Assembly (NCBI GenBank): GCA_947458895.1 | Contig: CANHBY010000131.1 | Span: 1 to 5,462, forward strand | Direction of reading: 5' to 3' | Origin: Burkholderiales bacterium | GTDB taxonomy: Bacteria; Pseudomonadota; Gammaproteobacteria; Burkholderiales; Burkholderiaceae_C | Length of the DNA: 5,462 bases | In this document: positions 1-5,462 of the stretch, piece after piece | Numbering within the stretch: position 1 is the first letter of the stretch | How the letters are laid out: the number at the start of each line of letters is the position of its first letter | Position numbers and translations under genes: made by a program | The notes under the pieces: generated by a model | The model's database searches: none | Seen by the model: only the letters and a program-made list of their open reading frames with translations | What the model was told of the DNA's origin: nothing

Positions 1-1
1 C

Positions 2-907
2 GACACGATCATGGGCATGAGCCTGGCCGAGGGCGGTCATCTCACCCACGGCATGCCGCTGAACATGAGCGGCAAGTGGTTCAACGTGGTGAGCTACGGC
101 CTCAACGAAAAAGAAGAAATCGACTACGACGCCATGGAGCGCCTGGCCCACGAGCGCAAGCCCAAGCTGATCATTGCCGGTGCTTCGGCCTACAGCCTGC
201 GCATCGACTTCGAGCGCTTTGCCAAAGTCGCCAAGGCCGTGGGTGCCTACTTCATGGTGGACATGGCCCACTACGCCGGCTTGATTGCCGCTGGCGTCTA
301 CCCCAATCCTGTGCCTTTCGCCGATGTCGTCACCTCCACCACCCACAAAAGCCTGCGCGGCCCACGCGGTGGTGTGATCTTGATGCGCGATGCGATCGCC
401 AAGCAAATCAACAGCGCCATCTTCCCTGGCATTCAAGGTGGCCCCCTGATGCACGTGATCGCAGCCAAGGCCGTGGCCTTCAAGGAAGCGCTCTCGCCTG
501 AGTTCAAGATTTACCAGAAGCAAGTCATCAACAATGCCAACGTGATGGCCCAGACCCTGATTGAGCGCGGCTTGCGCATCGTCAGCGGTCGCACCGAGAG
601 CCATGTCATGCTGGTTGACCTGCGGTCCAAGGGCCTGACTGGCAAGGAGGCCGAAGCTGTGTTGGGCTCGGTGCACATGACTTGCAACAAAAACGGCATC
701 CCGAACGATCCTCAAAAACCAATGGTCACCAGCGGTGTCCGTCTGGGGTCGCCCGCCATGACCACCCGCGGTTTCAAGGAAGATCAGGCTCGCCAAACAG
801 CTCACCTGATTGCCGATGTACTGGATGCACCCCAAGACGCTGCCGTGTTGGAAGTCGTTCGCGCCAAGGTCGCCGCCTTGGTTCTCGACTTCCCCGTGTA
901 TCGCTGA
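2..907 (+). CDS. glyA: Serine hydroxymethyltransferase, 3' part (5' end outside the window)
   Basis: Cytosolic PLP enzyme that interconverts serine and glycine while loading a one-carbon unit onto tetrahydrofolate, the main one-carbon source for purine, thymidylate and methionine synthesis. The frame is open from base 2, so the gene enters from the left. 301 residues are present and, by the spacing of active-site residues against E. coli GlyA, about 113 N-terminal residues are missing. Landmarks, numbered within the fragment: GGHLTHG near the start; VDMAH with the PLP-pyridine Asp (D87) and stacking-loop His (H90); the Schiff-base lysine in [12 protein letters not shown] (K116); the [11 protein letters not shown] loop; and [10 protein letters not shown] with the probable substrate-carboxylate Arg (R247). 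The 29-residue D-to-K and 26-residue H-to-K spacings equal those of E. coli D200/H203/K229. The protein ends in FPVYR, close to the usual FPVY C-terminus, so the 3' end is intact. The ATG at base 11 is an internal Met, not the start. nrdR follows after 60 bp with no obvious terminator between. Confidence 0.97.
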   Translation, partial: DTIMGMSLAEGGHLTHGMPLNMSGKWFNVVSYGLNEKEEIDYDAMERLAHERKPKLIIAGASAYSLRIDFERFAKVAKAVGAYFMVDMAHYAGLIAAGVYPNPVPFADVVTSTTHKSLRGPRGGVILMRDAIAKQINSAIFPGIQGGPLMHVIAAKAVAFKEALSPEFKIYQKQVINNANVMAQTLIERGLRIVSGRTESHVMLVDLRSKGLTGKEAEAVLGSVHMTCNKNGIPNDPQKPMVTSGVRLGSPAMTTRGFKEDQARQTAHLIADVLDAPQDAAVLEVVRAKVAALVLDFPVYR

Positions 908-956
908 AGTCCATCAGCCCCGGCCATGACATCGCCTGCAAAACCGGACGAATCAC

Positions 957-960
957 AGGA
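957..960 (+). promoter_or_regulatory. Ribosome binding site of nrdR
   Basis: AGGA lies seven bases before the ATG at 968. It supports this start, which also places the first zinc-binding Cys at residue 3, as in other NrdR proteins. Confidence 0.6.
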
Positions 961-967
961 CTGAACC

Positions 968-1411
968 ATGAGGTGCCCGTTCTGCGCTCACCCCGAGACG
1001 CAGGTCTCCGAGACCCGCGAGTCGGACGAAGGCGATGTCGTACGCAGGCGGCGCCGCTGCCATCAATGTGACAAGCGTTTCACCACCTACGAGCGGGCCG
1101 AGATCTCCCTGCCCCATGTGGTGAAGCGCGACGGCACCCGAGCTGATTTCGATATCACCAAGCTCAGGGCCTCGATGGCCCTGGCCTTGCGCAAGCGCCC
1201 AGTGAGCGTTGAGCAAATCGACAGCGCACTCGAGCGAATTCAAGAAAAGCTGCTCAACAGCAGTGCCAAAGAAGTCCCCACGACCAAGCTCGGTGAATTG
1301 GTCATGCGCGAACTCAAGCGCATCGACAAGGTGGCCTACGTGCGCTTCGCTTCGGTTTACCGCAGCTTTGAAGATGTGGATGAGTTCCGCCAGCTCATCA
1401 AAGACATCTGA
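968..1411 (+). CDS. nrdR: Transcriptional repressor NrdR (zinc ribbon plus ATP-cone)
   Basis: NrdR senses ATP/dATP and represses ribonucleotide reductase operons by binding NrdR boxes in their promoters. At 147 residues it is full length for the family (about 150). The N-terminal zinc ribbon (residues 1-43) has four Cys ligands, in CPFC (C3, C6) and CHQC (C31, C34), followed by the typical RFTTYER. The RRRRR run at 26-30 sits in the basic DNA-contacting part of the ribbon. Residues about 48-138 are the ATP-cone, opening with VVKRDGTR, continuing through the helical [14 protein letters not shown] segment, and ending in the signature [20 protein letters not shown]. The start is set by position 3 of the first Cys and an AGGA ribosome site. 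The glyA-nrdR neighbourhood is common in proteobacteria and links one-carbon supply with control of deoxynucleotide synthesis. No NrdR-box pair was recognised in this window, so its targets are presumably elsewhere. Identity is very secure. Confidence 0.98.
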   Translation: MRCPFCAHPETQVSETRESDEGDVVRRRRRCHQCDKRFTTYERAEISLPHVVKRDGTRADFDITKLRASMALALRKRPVSVEQIDSALERIQEKLLNSSAKEVPTTKLGELVMRELKRIDKVAYVRFASVYRSFEDVDEFRQLIKDI

Positions 1412-1438
1412 CCCTCTCTTCTTTTTCTGGATTGACCC

Positions 1439-2965
1439 ATGACAACCACCATTCGCCAAGCCGACCTGATTGAGAGCGTCGCTGCGGCTCTGCAATACAT
1501 CAGCTACTACCACCCCGCTGATTACATCACCCACCTTGCGCGCGCCTACGAACGCGAAGAAAGCCCCGCGGCCAAAGATGCCATCGCCCAAATTTTGACC
1601 AACTCCAAAATGTGCGCCGAGGGCCGGCGCCCAATTTGCCAAGACACCGGCATCGTGAATGTGTTCTTGAAAATCGGCATGGATGTGCGCTTCGAGGGCT
1701 TCAGCGGAAGCATCGAAGACGCCATCAATGAAGGTGTTCGCCGCGCTTACAGCAACGCTGAAAACACCCTGCGCGCCAGCATCGTGGCCGACCCCCTGTT
1801 CGACCGCAAGAACACCAAAGACAACACACCTGCCGTGGTTCACATGAACGTGGTTCCTGGCAACACGCTGGATGTACAAGTGGCCGCCAAAGGCGGTGGC
1901 TCCGAGAACAAGTCCAAGTTTGTGATGCTCAACCCCAGCGACAACCTCGTGGATTGGGTGCTGAAAACCGTGCCCACGATGGGTGCAGGGTGGTGTCCAC
2001 CTGGTATGCTGGGCATTGGCATTGGCGGCACGGCCGAGAAGGCCATGCTGATGGCCAAAGAAAGTTTGATGGAATCCATCGACATGTTCGAGCTCAAGGC
2101 CCGTGGCCCGCAAAACAAACTCGAAGAGCTGCGCATTGAGCTGTGCGACAAGATCAATGCCCTGGGCATTGGCGCGCAAGGCCTGGGCGGCCTGACCACG
2201 GTGCTCGATGTGAAGATTGCCACCTACCCCACCCACGCCGCCAGCAAGCCCGTGGCCATGATCCCGAATTGCGCGGCCACTCGCCACGCCCACTTCGTGC
2301 TCGACGGCTCAGGCCCTGCTTACATCGACCCACCCAGCCTCGACCTGTGGCCCGATGTGCACTGGGCCCCTGACTACAACAAGAGTCAGCGTGTCAACCT
2401 GGACACCCTCAGCCGCGAGCAAGTCGCCAGCTGGAAGCCCGGCGACACGCTGCTGCTGAGTGGCAAGCTGCTGACCGGCCGCGACGCAGCACACAAGCGC
2501 ATCCAAGACATGCTGGCCAAGGGTGAAAAGCTGCCCGTCGACTTCACCAACCGCGTCATTTATTACGTGGGCCCCGTGGACCCCGTGCGCGATGAAGTGG
2601 TCGGCCCCGCCGGCCCCACCACCGCCACCCGCATGGACAAGTTCACCGAGATGATGCTGGCCGAAACTGGCCTGATTGGCATGGTGGGCAAGGCCGAGCG
2701 CGGCCCCACCGGCATCGAGGCCATCAAGAAGCACAAGAGCGCCTACCTGATGGCGGTGGGTGGTGCCGCCTACTTGGTGAGCAAGGCCATCAAGCAATCG
2801 AAAGTGGTGGGCTTCGCCGACCTCGGCATGGAAGCCATTTACGAATTTGAGGTGCAGGACATGCCGGTGACCGTCGCCGTCGACTCACTGGGCACCTCGG
2901 TGCACACCACAGGCCCCAAGGAATGGCAGGCCAAGATCGGCAAGATTCCTGTGTCGATCGCCTAA
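1439..2965 (+). CDS. fum: Class I fumarate hydratase (iron-sulfur, FumA/FumB type)
   Basis: Reversible hydration of fumarate to L-malate in the TCA cycle, using an oxygen-sensitive [4Fe-4S] cluster as Lewis acid; cytosolic, homodimeric in the family. The 508-residue protein is a single-chain class I enzyme carrying both the N-terminal (alpha) and C-terminal (beta) domains. The three cluster cysteines are visible: C67 in RPICQDTG, C186 in GWCPPG and C278 in PNCAATRH. Their spacings (119 and 92) are close to those I recall for the crystallised Leishmania enzyme. Other landmarks are D69 next to the first Cys, KGGGSENKSK at 151-160, TGRDAAHKR at 347-354, GPAGPTTATRMD at 389-400 and GMVGKAERG at 414-422. 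The start ATG lies 27 bp after the nrdR stop. Its ribosome site is weak (GGA seven bases upstream), suggesting translation as part of the upstream transcript. A shared stem-loop follows the stop. Class II FumC is unrelated in sequence and excluded. Whether fumarate is the true substrate rather than another dicarboxylate is inferred from family. Confidence 0.96.
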   Translation: MTTTIRQADLIESVAAALQYISYYHPADYITHLARAYEREESPAAKDAIAQILTNSKMCAEGRRPICQDTGIVNVFLKIGMDVRFEGFSGSIEDAINEGVRRAYSNAENTLRASIVADPLFDRKNTKDNTPAVVHMNVVPGNTLDVQVAAKGGGSENKSKFVMLNPSDNLVDWVLKTVPTMGAGWCPPGMLGIGIGGTAEKAMLMAKESLMESIDMFELKARGPQNKLEELRIELCDKINALGIGAQGLGGLTTVLDVKIATYPTHAASKPVAMIPNCAATRHAHFVLDGSGPAYIDPPSLDLWPDVHWAPDYNKSQRVNLDTLSREQVASWKPGDTLLLSGKLLTGRDAAHKRIQDMLAKGEKLPVDFTNRVIYYVGPVDPVRDEVVGPAGPTTATRMDKFTEMMLAETGLIGMVGKAERGPTGIEAIKKHKSAYLMAVGGAAYLVSKAIKQSKVVGFADLGMEAIYEFEVQDMPVTVAVDSLGTSVHTTGPKEWQAKIGKIPVSIA

Positions 2966-2976
2966 CGCTCAAGGCA

Positions 2977-3001
2977 AAGAGGGCTCCGTGTGGGCCCCCT
3001 T
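2977..3001. terminator. Candidate bidirectional transcription terminator between fum and the phasin-like gene
   Basis: Read on the + strand, GGGCTC (2981-2986) pairs with GGGCCC (2992-2997) with one G-U pair and a five-base loop. Beyond one mismatch, the stem extends by three pairs (AAG with CTT). The following T-run is poor on the + strand (TTCT). Read on the - strand, GGGGGC pairs with GCCCTC and is followed directly by TTT, which looks more like an intrinsic terminator. It lies 11 bases after the fum stop and 12 bases beyond the convergent phasin-like stop, exactly where one shared terminator is expected. Function is inferred from position and folding only. Confidence 0.6.
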
Positions 3002-3017
3002 CTGAGAACGCTCTCAG
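3002..3017. repeat. Perfect inverted repeat over the phasin-like stop codon
   Basis: CTGAGA and TCTCAG are perfect complements separated by the four bases ACGC. The right arm covers the stop codon of the - strand gene (3014-3016). In the - strand transcript this hairpin would fold just before the G-C-rich terminator stem, so the two may act together to end transcription or protect the 3' end. The role is inferred. Confidence 0.5.
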
Positions 3018-3436
3018 GCGCCTTGAAGCTCTACCTGTTCCTTGTCCTTGCGCTTTTCAGGTGCGGGGGTAGAAACAAGCACCGTCACAGGTTCAGCCGC
3101 AACCGCCTCAACCACCGCCTGCCCTTGGCGTACCAAGGTGTCCTGAACACGCGCCAAGCTTTCTTGAGTTTGGCTGGCGGCAAACATGTTGGTCTGGCTG
3201 ATTTCCAACAAAAACTCGGTGTAATTCTTGAAGGCTCCCTGCATCACCATTGCCACAGCACTGGACTGTGTCAATTGAGCGAGGCAAGCCTGCGCATGGC
3301 GAAACGGGTTCTCAGCGTCGCCTGAGGTCAAGGGCTTGATCTCAGGGGAGACTGACAAATGTTTCATCAACTCCATGTTGCGGTGTACTAATTTGAGGTA
3401 GGGCTGGATAGCAGATTCCAAGATGGTCTTTTGCAT
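3014..3436 (-). CDS. Phasin-like small helical protein (possible PHA-granule-associated)
   Basis: A 140-residue protein starting MQKTILESAI. The ATG at 3436 is preferred because AAGGAG sits five bases upstream; an in-frame GTG at 3472 would add 12 residues but has no clear ribosome site. No signal peptide or membrane helix is visible. Residues about 1-35 and 55-112 look strongly helical and amphipathic, rich in Q, A, L and M, with phasin-like patterns such as FKNYTEFLLEISQ and QTQESLARVQDTLVRQGQ. The C-terminus changes to an Ala/Val/Pro stretch (about 113-130) and a charged KRKDKEQ tail. Phasins coat polyhydroxyalkanoate granules and are usually short helical proteins of this kind, common in Burkholderiales. 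I recognise no diagnostic motif, so the role is inferred from size, composition and helix pattern. It could be another coiled-coil or granule-binding protein. It stands alone, convergent with fum, with no pha gene in view. That it is a real gene is better supported than its function. Confidence 0.6.
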   Translation of the reverse strand: MQKTILESAIQPYLKLVHRNMELMKHLSVSPEIKPLTSGDAENPFRHAQACLAQLTQSSAVAMVMQGAFKNYTEFLLEISQTNMFAASQTQESLARVQDTLVRQGQAVVEAVAAEPVTVLVSTPAPEKRKDKEQVELQGA

Positions 3437-3441
3437 GATCA

Positions 3442-3447
3442 CTCCTT
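3442..3447 (-). promoter_or_regulatory. Ribosome binding site of the phasin-like gene
   Basis: On the - strand this reads AAGGAG, five bases before the ATG at 3436. It is the strongest Shine-Dalgarno sequence in the window. It decides the start in favour of the shorter protein and suggests efficient translation, as expected for an abundant structural protein. Confidence 0.8.
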
Positions 3448-3561
3448 CAACCTCGAACTGGCCATGTAACACGCCTCAGCAGGACACGCCACACTCCATT
3501 CAACAGCACGGAGCTGCTCGCACTGCCTGGCAAGTCAACAACCAACTCAAGCGATTTCGCA

Positions 3562-3632
3562 GAGAGGTGGGCGACTGGCTCAGTCGCTCTCTCCGCTGGG
3601 CTGTGCCCCCCTCAGAGGGGCACGTGGCGGAG
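3562..3632. repeat. Double-hairpin palindromic element
   Basis: Two strong dyads lie back to back and share bases. The first has GCGACT (3571-3576) and AGTCGC (3582-3587) around a five-base loop, with an outer GAGAG/CTCTC pairing (3562-3566 with 3589-3593). The second has GTGCCCC (3603-3609) and GGGGCAC (3617-3623) around a seven-base loop, with an outer CTCCGC/GCGGAG pairing (3591-3596 with 3627-3632). Because 3591-3593 belong to both outer stems, the two full-length folds compete. Such G-C-rich intergenic palindromes are typical of REP-like dispersed repeats or terminators. It lies about 125-195 bases upstream of the phasin-like start, so it is not that gene's terminator. Copy number in the genome cannot be seen here. 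Confidence 0.55.
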
Positions 3633-3798
3633 GTGCTACGACAAATGCGACCCCCGAGCGGACTTGATGCCATTCAAAAACGACCCGAGGCAACGTCTTA
3701 GTGTGACATTTTCCGCACTCTTTGGGGAGGGAATGAGTCAAAAAATTGATGCACTGCGTCGCCAGTTGACCAACTTACTGAGGCTGCGGGCCCAGGAT

Positions 3799-3818
3799 TG
3801 CCGAGGCAGTTGTCGGCA
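3799..3818. repeat. Inverted repeat TGCCGA/TCGGCA
   Basis: TGCCGA (3799-3804) and TCGGCA (3813-3818) are perfect complements separated by eight bases. It could be a small RNA hairpin or a protein-binding dyad in the long upstream region of the sensor kinase gene. There is no T-run after it, so a terminator role is unlikely. A six-base arm can arise by chance in a region of this size. Confidence 0.3.
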
Positions 3819-3925
3819 TTGGCGCCACAGCGGGCCAGCGGTCGTGACACAAACAGGCCCCAGATAGACCCAGATTTGACGCGGCGCAACAAAATCGTTG
3901 CCAAAGGTTTAAATAGCCATCAGGA

Positions 3926-3939
3926 TTGACCGTGGTCAA
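3926..3939. promoter_or_regulatory. Candidate operator TTGACC-GT-GGTCAA
   Basis: A perfect six-base dyad with a two-base centre, the geometry expected for a dimeric DNA-binding regulator. It lies about 260 bases before the sensor kinase start and 490 bases before the phasin-like start. Identical or near half-sites occur nearby: TTGACC at 3766-3771, TTGACG at 3876-3881 and TTGACG at 3944-3949. The last two are embedded in an identical 10-mer, GATTTGACGC, at 3873-3882 and 3941-3950. TTGAC also resembles a -35 hexamer, but I see no matching -10 at the right distance from any copy. The binding protein is unknown. Confidence 0.35.
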
Positions 3940-4143
3940 GGATTTGACGCCTTCGAATCCTAATCTGTGCTGCCCTTGTACCGGCGCATAAGGCCCACGC
4001 CCCCTGACGAGGGTTAGAAACAGCTTTACGCCGGCTCAAAGCAAATATCTCCGAGCCACATACAGAAGTCTTTCCGATCGCCAATCAGAAACAGGGCCCA
4101 AACCATGCTTAGGGAACTTCCGGTGTGTCAGGTTTATTTGCCC

Positions 4144-4158
4144 AATCCACGGTGGGTT
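4144..4158. promoter_or_regulatory. Imperfect dyad upstream of the sensor kinase gene
   Basis: AATCCAC and GTGGGTT form seven facing pairs around a single central G, with one T-G mismatch; the core CCAC-G-GTGG is perfect. The centre lies 49 bases before the kinase start codon, where an operator could control this gene. A one-base centre is too tight for an RNA loop, so a DNA-binding site is more likely than a hairpin. Function is inferred from position only. Confidence 0.25.
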
Positions 4159-4186
4159 CAGTGTGCTCTGTGCAGCCCTTTCACCG

Positions 4187-4191
4187 TAGGA
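4187..4191 (+). promoter_or_regulatory. Ribosome binding site of the sensor kinase gene
   Basis: TAGGA lies eight bases before the ATG at 4200. It favours this start over the in-frame GTG codons at 4125, 4152, 4161 and 4170; the frame is closed upstream by a TAG at 4110. Confidence 0.55.
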
Positions 4192-4199
4192 CGCCAACC

Positions 4200-5462
4200 A
4201 TGAGCTGTGAAATTGCGTGGGGATTGAGCGCCGTGCTGTTCATGACATCAGCCTGGTTCGGTGCAGCACTGTTGCGAGCCAAGCAGGCGTCTCGAGTCAC
4301 GAGACTGGAGGCCTCAAGGCACGAAGCCATTGTCGACAATGTGCCCGACTCGATCATCTCGGTCGATGAGAACCACCGTATCGTTCTCTTCAATCCTGCG
4401 GCTGAACAAATGTTTGGTTGCGATCGCGGCCAGGCGCTGGGTGAAAAACTCTCCAAGTTCGTGGTCACGAATTTATCGACTCTGCCCACCGCAGGTGTCG
4501 CCTGGAGTGAAAGCATTCCTGGCAGCACCTTCATGGCCCAGGAAGTGCGGGCCTTGCACCAAGATGGTCGAGAAATTGAGGCCGAAGCCTCAATTTCCCA
4601 AATCACTGAGCCTGGCCCACAGGGCGAGCGGCAACTCATGACCGTGGTTCTGCGAGACATTGGCCTGCGTAAACGGGCCGAGAAAAGCCTGCGCGAAACA
4701 CAGGCCAGCTTGATCGAAGCCCAGCGCATTGCGCACCTCGGTTATTTTTCATATGAAACAAGCAGCAGGCGCTGGACTTTGGCACCCTCGATGCTGGAGC
4801 TGTTGGGAGACATCGACCGCAGCAAGGCCCAAACCCTGGCGCAGTTTGACGATGTTCACCCTGACGACAGGGCTCTGTTGAACGAGCAACTCCGATTGGC
4901 TGGAATGAGAAATTCCCGTGGCCTGAATGTGGAGTTCCGAGTCTTTCGGCGCGACGACAGCCAGGAGTTGTGGCTCCACGCACTGGGGCGTCCACGCCAA
5001 GATGAACGAGGCCAAACGCTGCACCTCTTCGGGAGCATGCAAGACATCACCGAACGCAAGCTGGCCAGCCTGGCACTGGAGCAGTCCCAAGAAGAGTTGA
5101 GGCGGCTGTCTGCCAACCTCACGCAGGTGCGTGAAGAAGAACGTCGCCACCTGGCCAGAGACCTTCACGATGAGTTGGGCCAGAGACTGTCAGCACTCAA
5201 GCTGGATCTCTTCACATTGATGTCGCAGCCTGATGTGCGCGCGGCAGGCCTGGACAAACGGCTGCAGCCACTGATCAAGTCGATCAACAACGCTGTCACC
5301 GAAACCCGGCGCATTGCCTCAAATTTACGGCCCGCCATGCTCGATGACCTGGGCCTGATCGCCGCCATTGAATGGCTTGCCAACGAATGGTCTGGGCGCC
5401 TGGCTTTTGAGATCGAGCTCGATTGCGAAGCCATCGACGATGAGCTGAACGAGGCAGCAACC
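4200..5462 (+). CDS. Membrane-anchored sensor histidine kinase with two PAS domains, NarL/DegS type (3' end outside the window)
   Basis: Two-component sensor that autophosphorylates a histidine and passes the phosphate to a response regulator. 421 residues are seen and the frame runs off the right edge without a stop. Residues about 5-25 form a single hydrophobic helix, with basic residues (RAKQASR) just after it, so the protein is probably anchored with its domains in the cytoplasm and no sizeable periplasmic sensor. PAS 1 spans about 41-160 (HEAIVDNVPDSIISVDENHR, then FNPAAEQMFG, closing at RDIGLRKRAE). PAS 2 spans about 174-290 (AQRIAHLGYFSYE, VHPDDR, closing at MQDITERK) and looks like the PAS_3 subtype. 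A helical linker leads to the HisKA_3 domain with REEERRHLARDLHDELGQ, where H323 is the phosphoacceptor. The NLRPAMLDDLGL segment (375-386) is typical of this kinase class. The HATPase_c domain is missing only because of the window edge. Such kinases normally pair with a LuxR/NarL-type regulator, often adjacent; none is in view. No haem- or flavin-binding residues were recognised, so the signal is unknown. Confidence 0.95.
   Translation, partial: MSCEIAWGLSAVLFMTSAWFGAALLRAKQASRVTRLEASRHEAIVDNVPDSIISVDENHRIVLFNPAAEQMFGCDRGQALGEKLSKFVVTNLSTLPTAGVAWSESIPGSTFMAQEVRALHQDGREIEAEASISQITEPGPQGERQLMTVVLRDIGLRKRAEKSLRETQASLIEAQRIAHLGYFSYETSSRRWTLAPSMLELLGDIDRSKAQTLAQFDDVHPDDRALLNEQLRLAGMRNSRGLNVEFRVFRRDDSQELWLHALGRPRQDERGQTLHLFGSMQDITERKLASLALEQSQEELRRLSANLTQVREEERRHLARDLHDELGQRLSALKLDLFTLMSQPDVRAAGLDKRLQPLIKSINNAVTETRRIASNLRPAMLDDLGLIAAIEWLANEWSGRLAFEIELDCEAIDDELNEAAT

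Larger units (their letters stand above)
3437..4199. other. 763-bp intergenic region without a convincing gene
   Basis: It lies between two genes that point away from each other (phasin-like on -, sensor kinase on +), so it should hold both promoters. No reading frame here resembles a known protein or shows convincing coding character. I found no well-spaced sigma-70 promoter pair for either gene, although TTGAC-type hexamers occur at 3766, 3876, 3926 and 3944. The region carries several dyads, listed separately where strong. No tRNA or known riboswitch was recognised. Its length is large compared with the 27-60 bp gaps on the left, leaving room for a small RNA, a regulatory array or the remains of a lost gene. 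Confidence 0.7.

Noticed and set aside
953..2293. 446-codon open frame on the - strand opposite nrdR and fumarase
   Set aside because: It lies wholly antisense to two firmly identified genes, resembles no known family, and its His/Gly/Val-rich composition is the usual product of reading G-C-rich codons backwards.
2309..2797. 162-codon open frame on the - strand inside fumarase
   Set aside because: Antisense to the conserved C-terminal domain of fumarase; same compositional artefact.
2990..3325. 111-codon + strand frame opposite the phasin-like gene
   Set aside because: It runs through the terminator stem and opposes a gene with an excellent ribosome site; no ribosome site or family resemblance of its own.
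3423..3701. 92-codon + strand frame across the double hairpin
   Set aside because: It begins inside the phasin-like gene on the other strand, has no ribosome site, and runs through the palindromic element; the encoded sequence resembles nothing I know.
3952..3960. TTCGAATCC, which matches a tRNA T-loop sequence, as a possible tRNA or attachment site remnant
   Set aside because: The bases before it do not pair with those after it to make a T-stem. No anticodon arm, acceptor stem or CCA lies at the right distance, and no integrase is present.
4001..4022. CTGACGA followed by GAAAC, resembling a hammerhead ribozyme core, enclosed by the 3981-4034 stem
   Set aside because: Only six bases separate the two core boxes, too few for a paired stem II. 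There is no U-H cleavage site at the end of the enclosing stem and no room for stem I, so the likeness is accidental.
3851..4100. AAACAGGCCCCA (3851-3862) and AAACAGGGCCCA (4089-4100) as a direct repeat
   Set aside because: Eleven of twelve bases match, but the copies are 238 bases apart with no shared flanks or target-site features; probably chance in a G-C-rich region.
4181..4729. 182-codon - strand frame opposite the sensor kinase
   Set aside because: Antisense to the transmembrane and first PAS segments of a clearly recognisable kinase; Ser/Arg-rich shadow composition.

Overview
The window reads as ordinary chromosomal DNA from a betaproteobacterium, most likely Burkholderiales and plausibly Comamonadaceae. 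This rests on moderately high G+C, codons ending mostly in G or C, and protein sequences close to proteobacterial GlyA, NrdR and class I fumarase. The genus-level placement is inference. There are no tRNA or rRNA genes, no CRISPR array, and no transposase, integrase or phage gene.

Left half (2-2965, + strand): three housekeeping genes lie head to tail with short gaps of 60 and 27 bp, so they are probably co-transcribed. They are the 3' three quarters of glyA (serine hydroxymethyltransferase), complete nrdR (zinc-ribbon/ATP-cone repressor of ribonucleotide reductase genes), and a complete class I iron-sulfur fumarate hydratase. Together they cover one-carbon supply for thymidylate and purine synthesis, control of dNTP synthesis, and a TCA-cycle step. 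A compact stem-loop follows the fumarase and can serve as a terminator from both sides.

Middle (3014-3436, - strand): a small gene converges on the fumarase. It encodes a 140-residue, mostly helical protein that looks like a phasin (polyhydroxyalkanoate granule surface protein), but this assignment is only moderately supported.

3437-4199: a 763-bp stretch with no convincing gene. It is rich in dyad symmetry: a double hairpin at 3562-3632, a hairpin-like dyad at 3799-3818, a TTGACC/GGTCAA dyad flanked by a repeated 10-mer, a long-range stem at 3981-4034, and a dyad just upstream of the next gene. These are candidate regulatory or dispersed intergenic-repeat elements.

Right end (4200-5462, + strand): the N-terminal 421 residues of a membrane-anchored sensor histidine kinase with one transmembrane helix, two PAS domains and a NarL/DegS-type HisKA_3 phosphoacceptor domain. 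The reading frame is still open at the window edge, so the ATPase domain and any partner response regulator lie outside. I see no clear novel system; the most worthwhile leads are the intergenic palindromes and the phasin-like protein.
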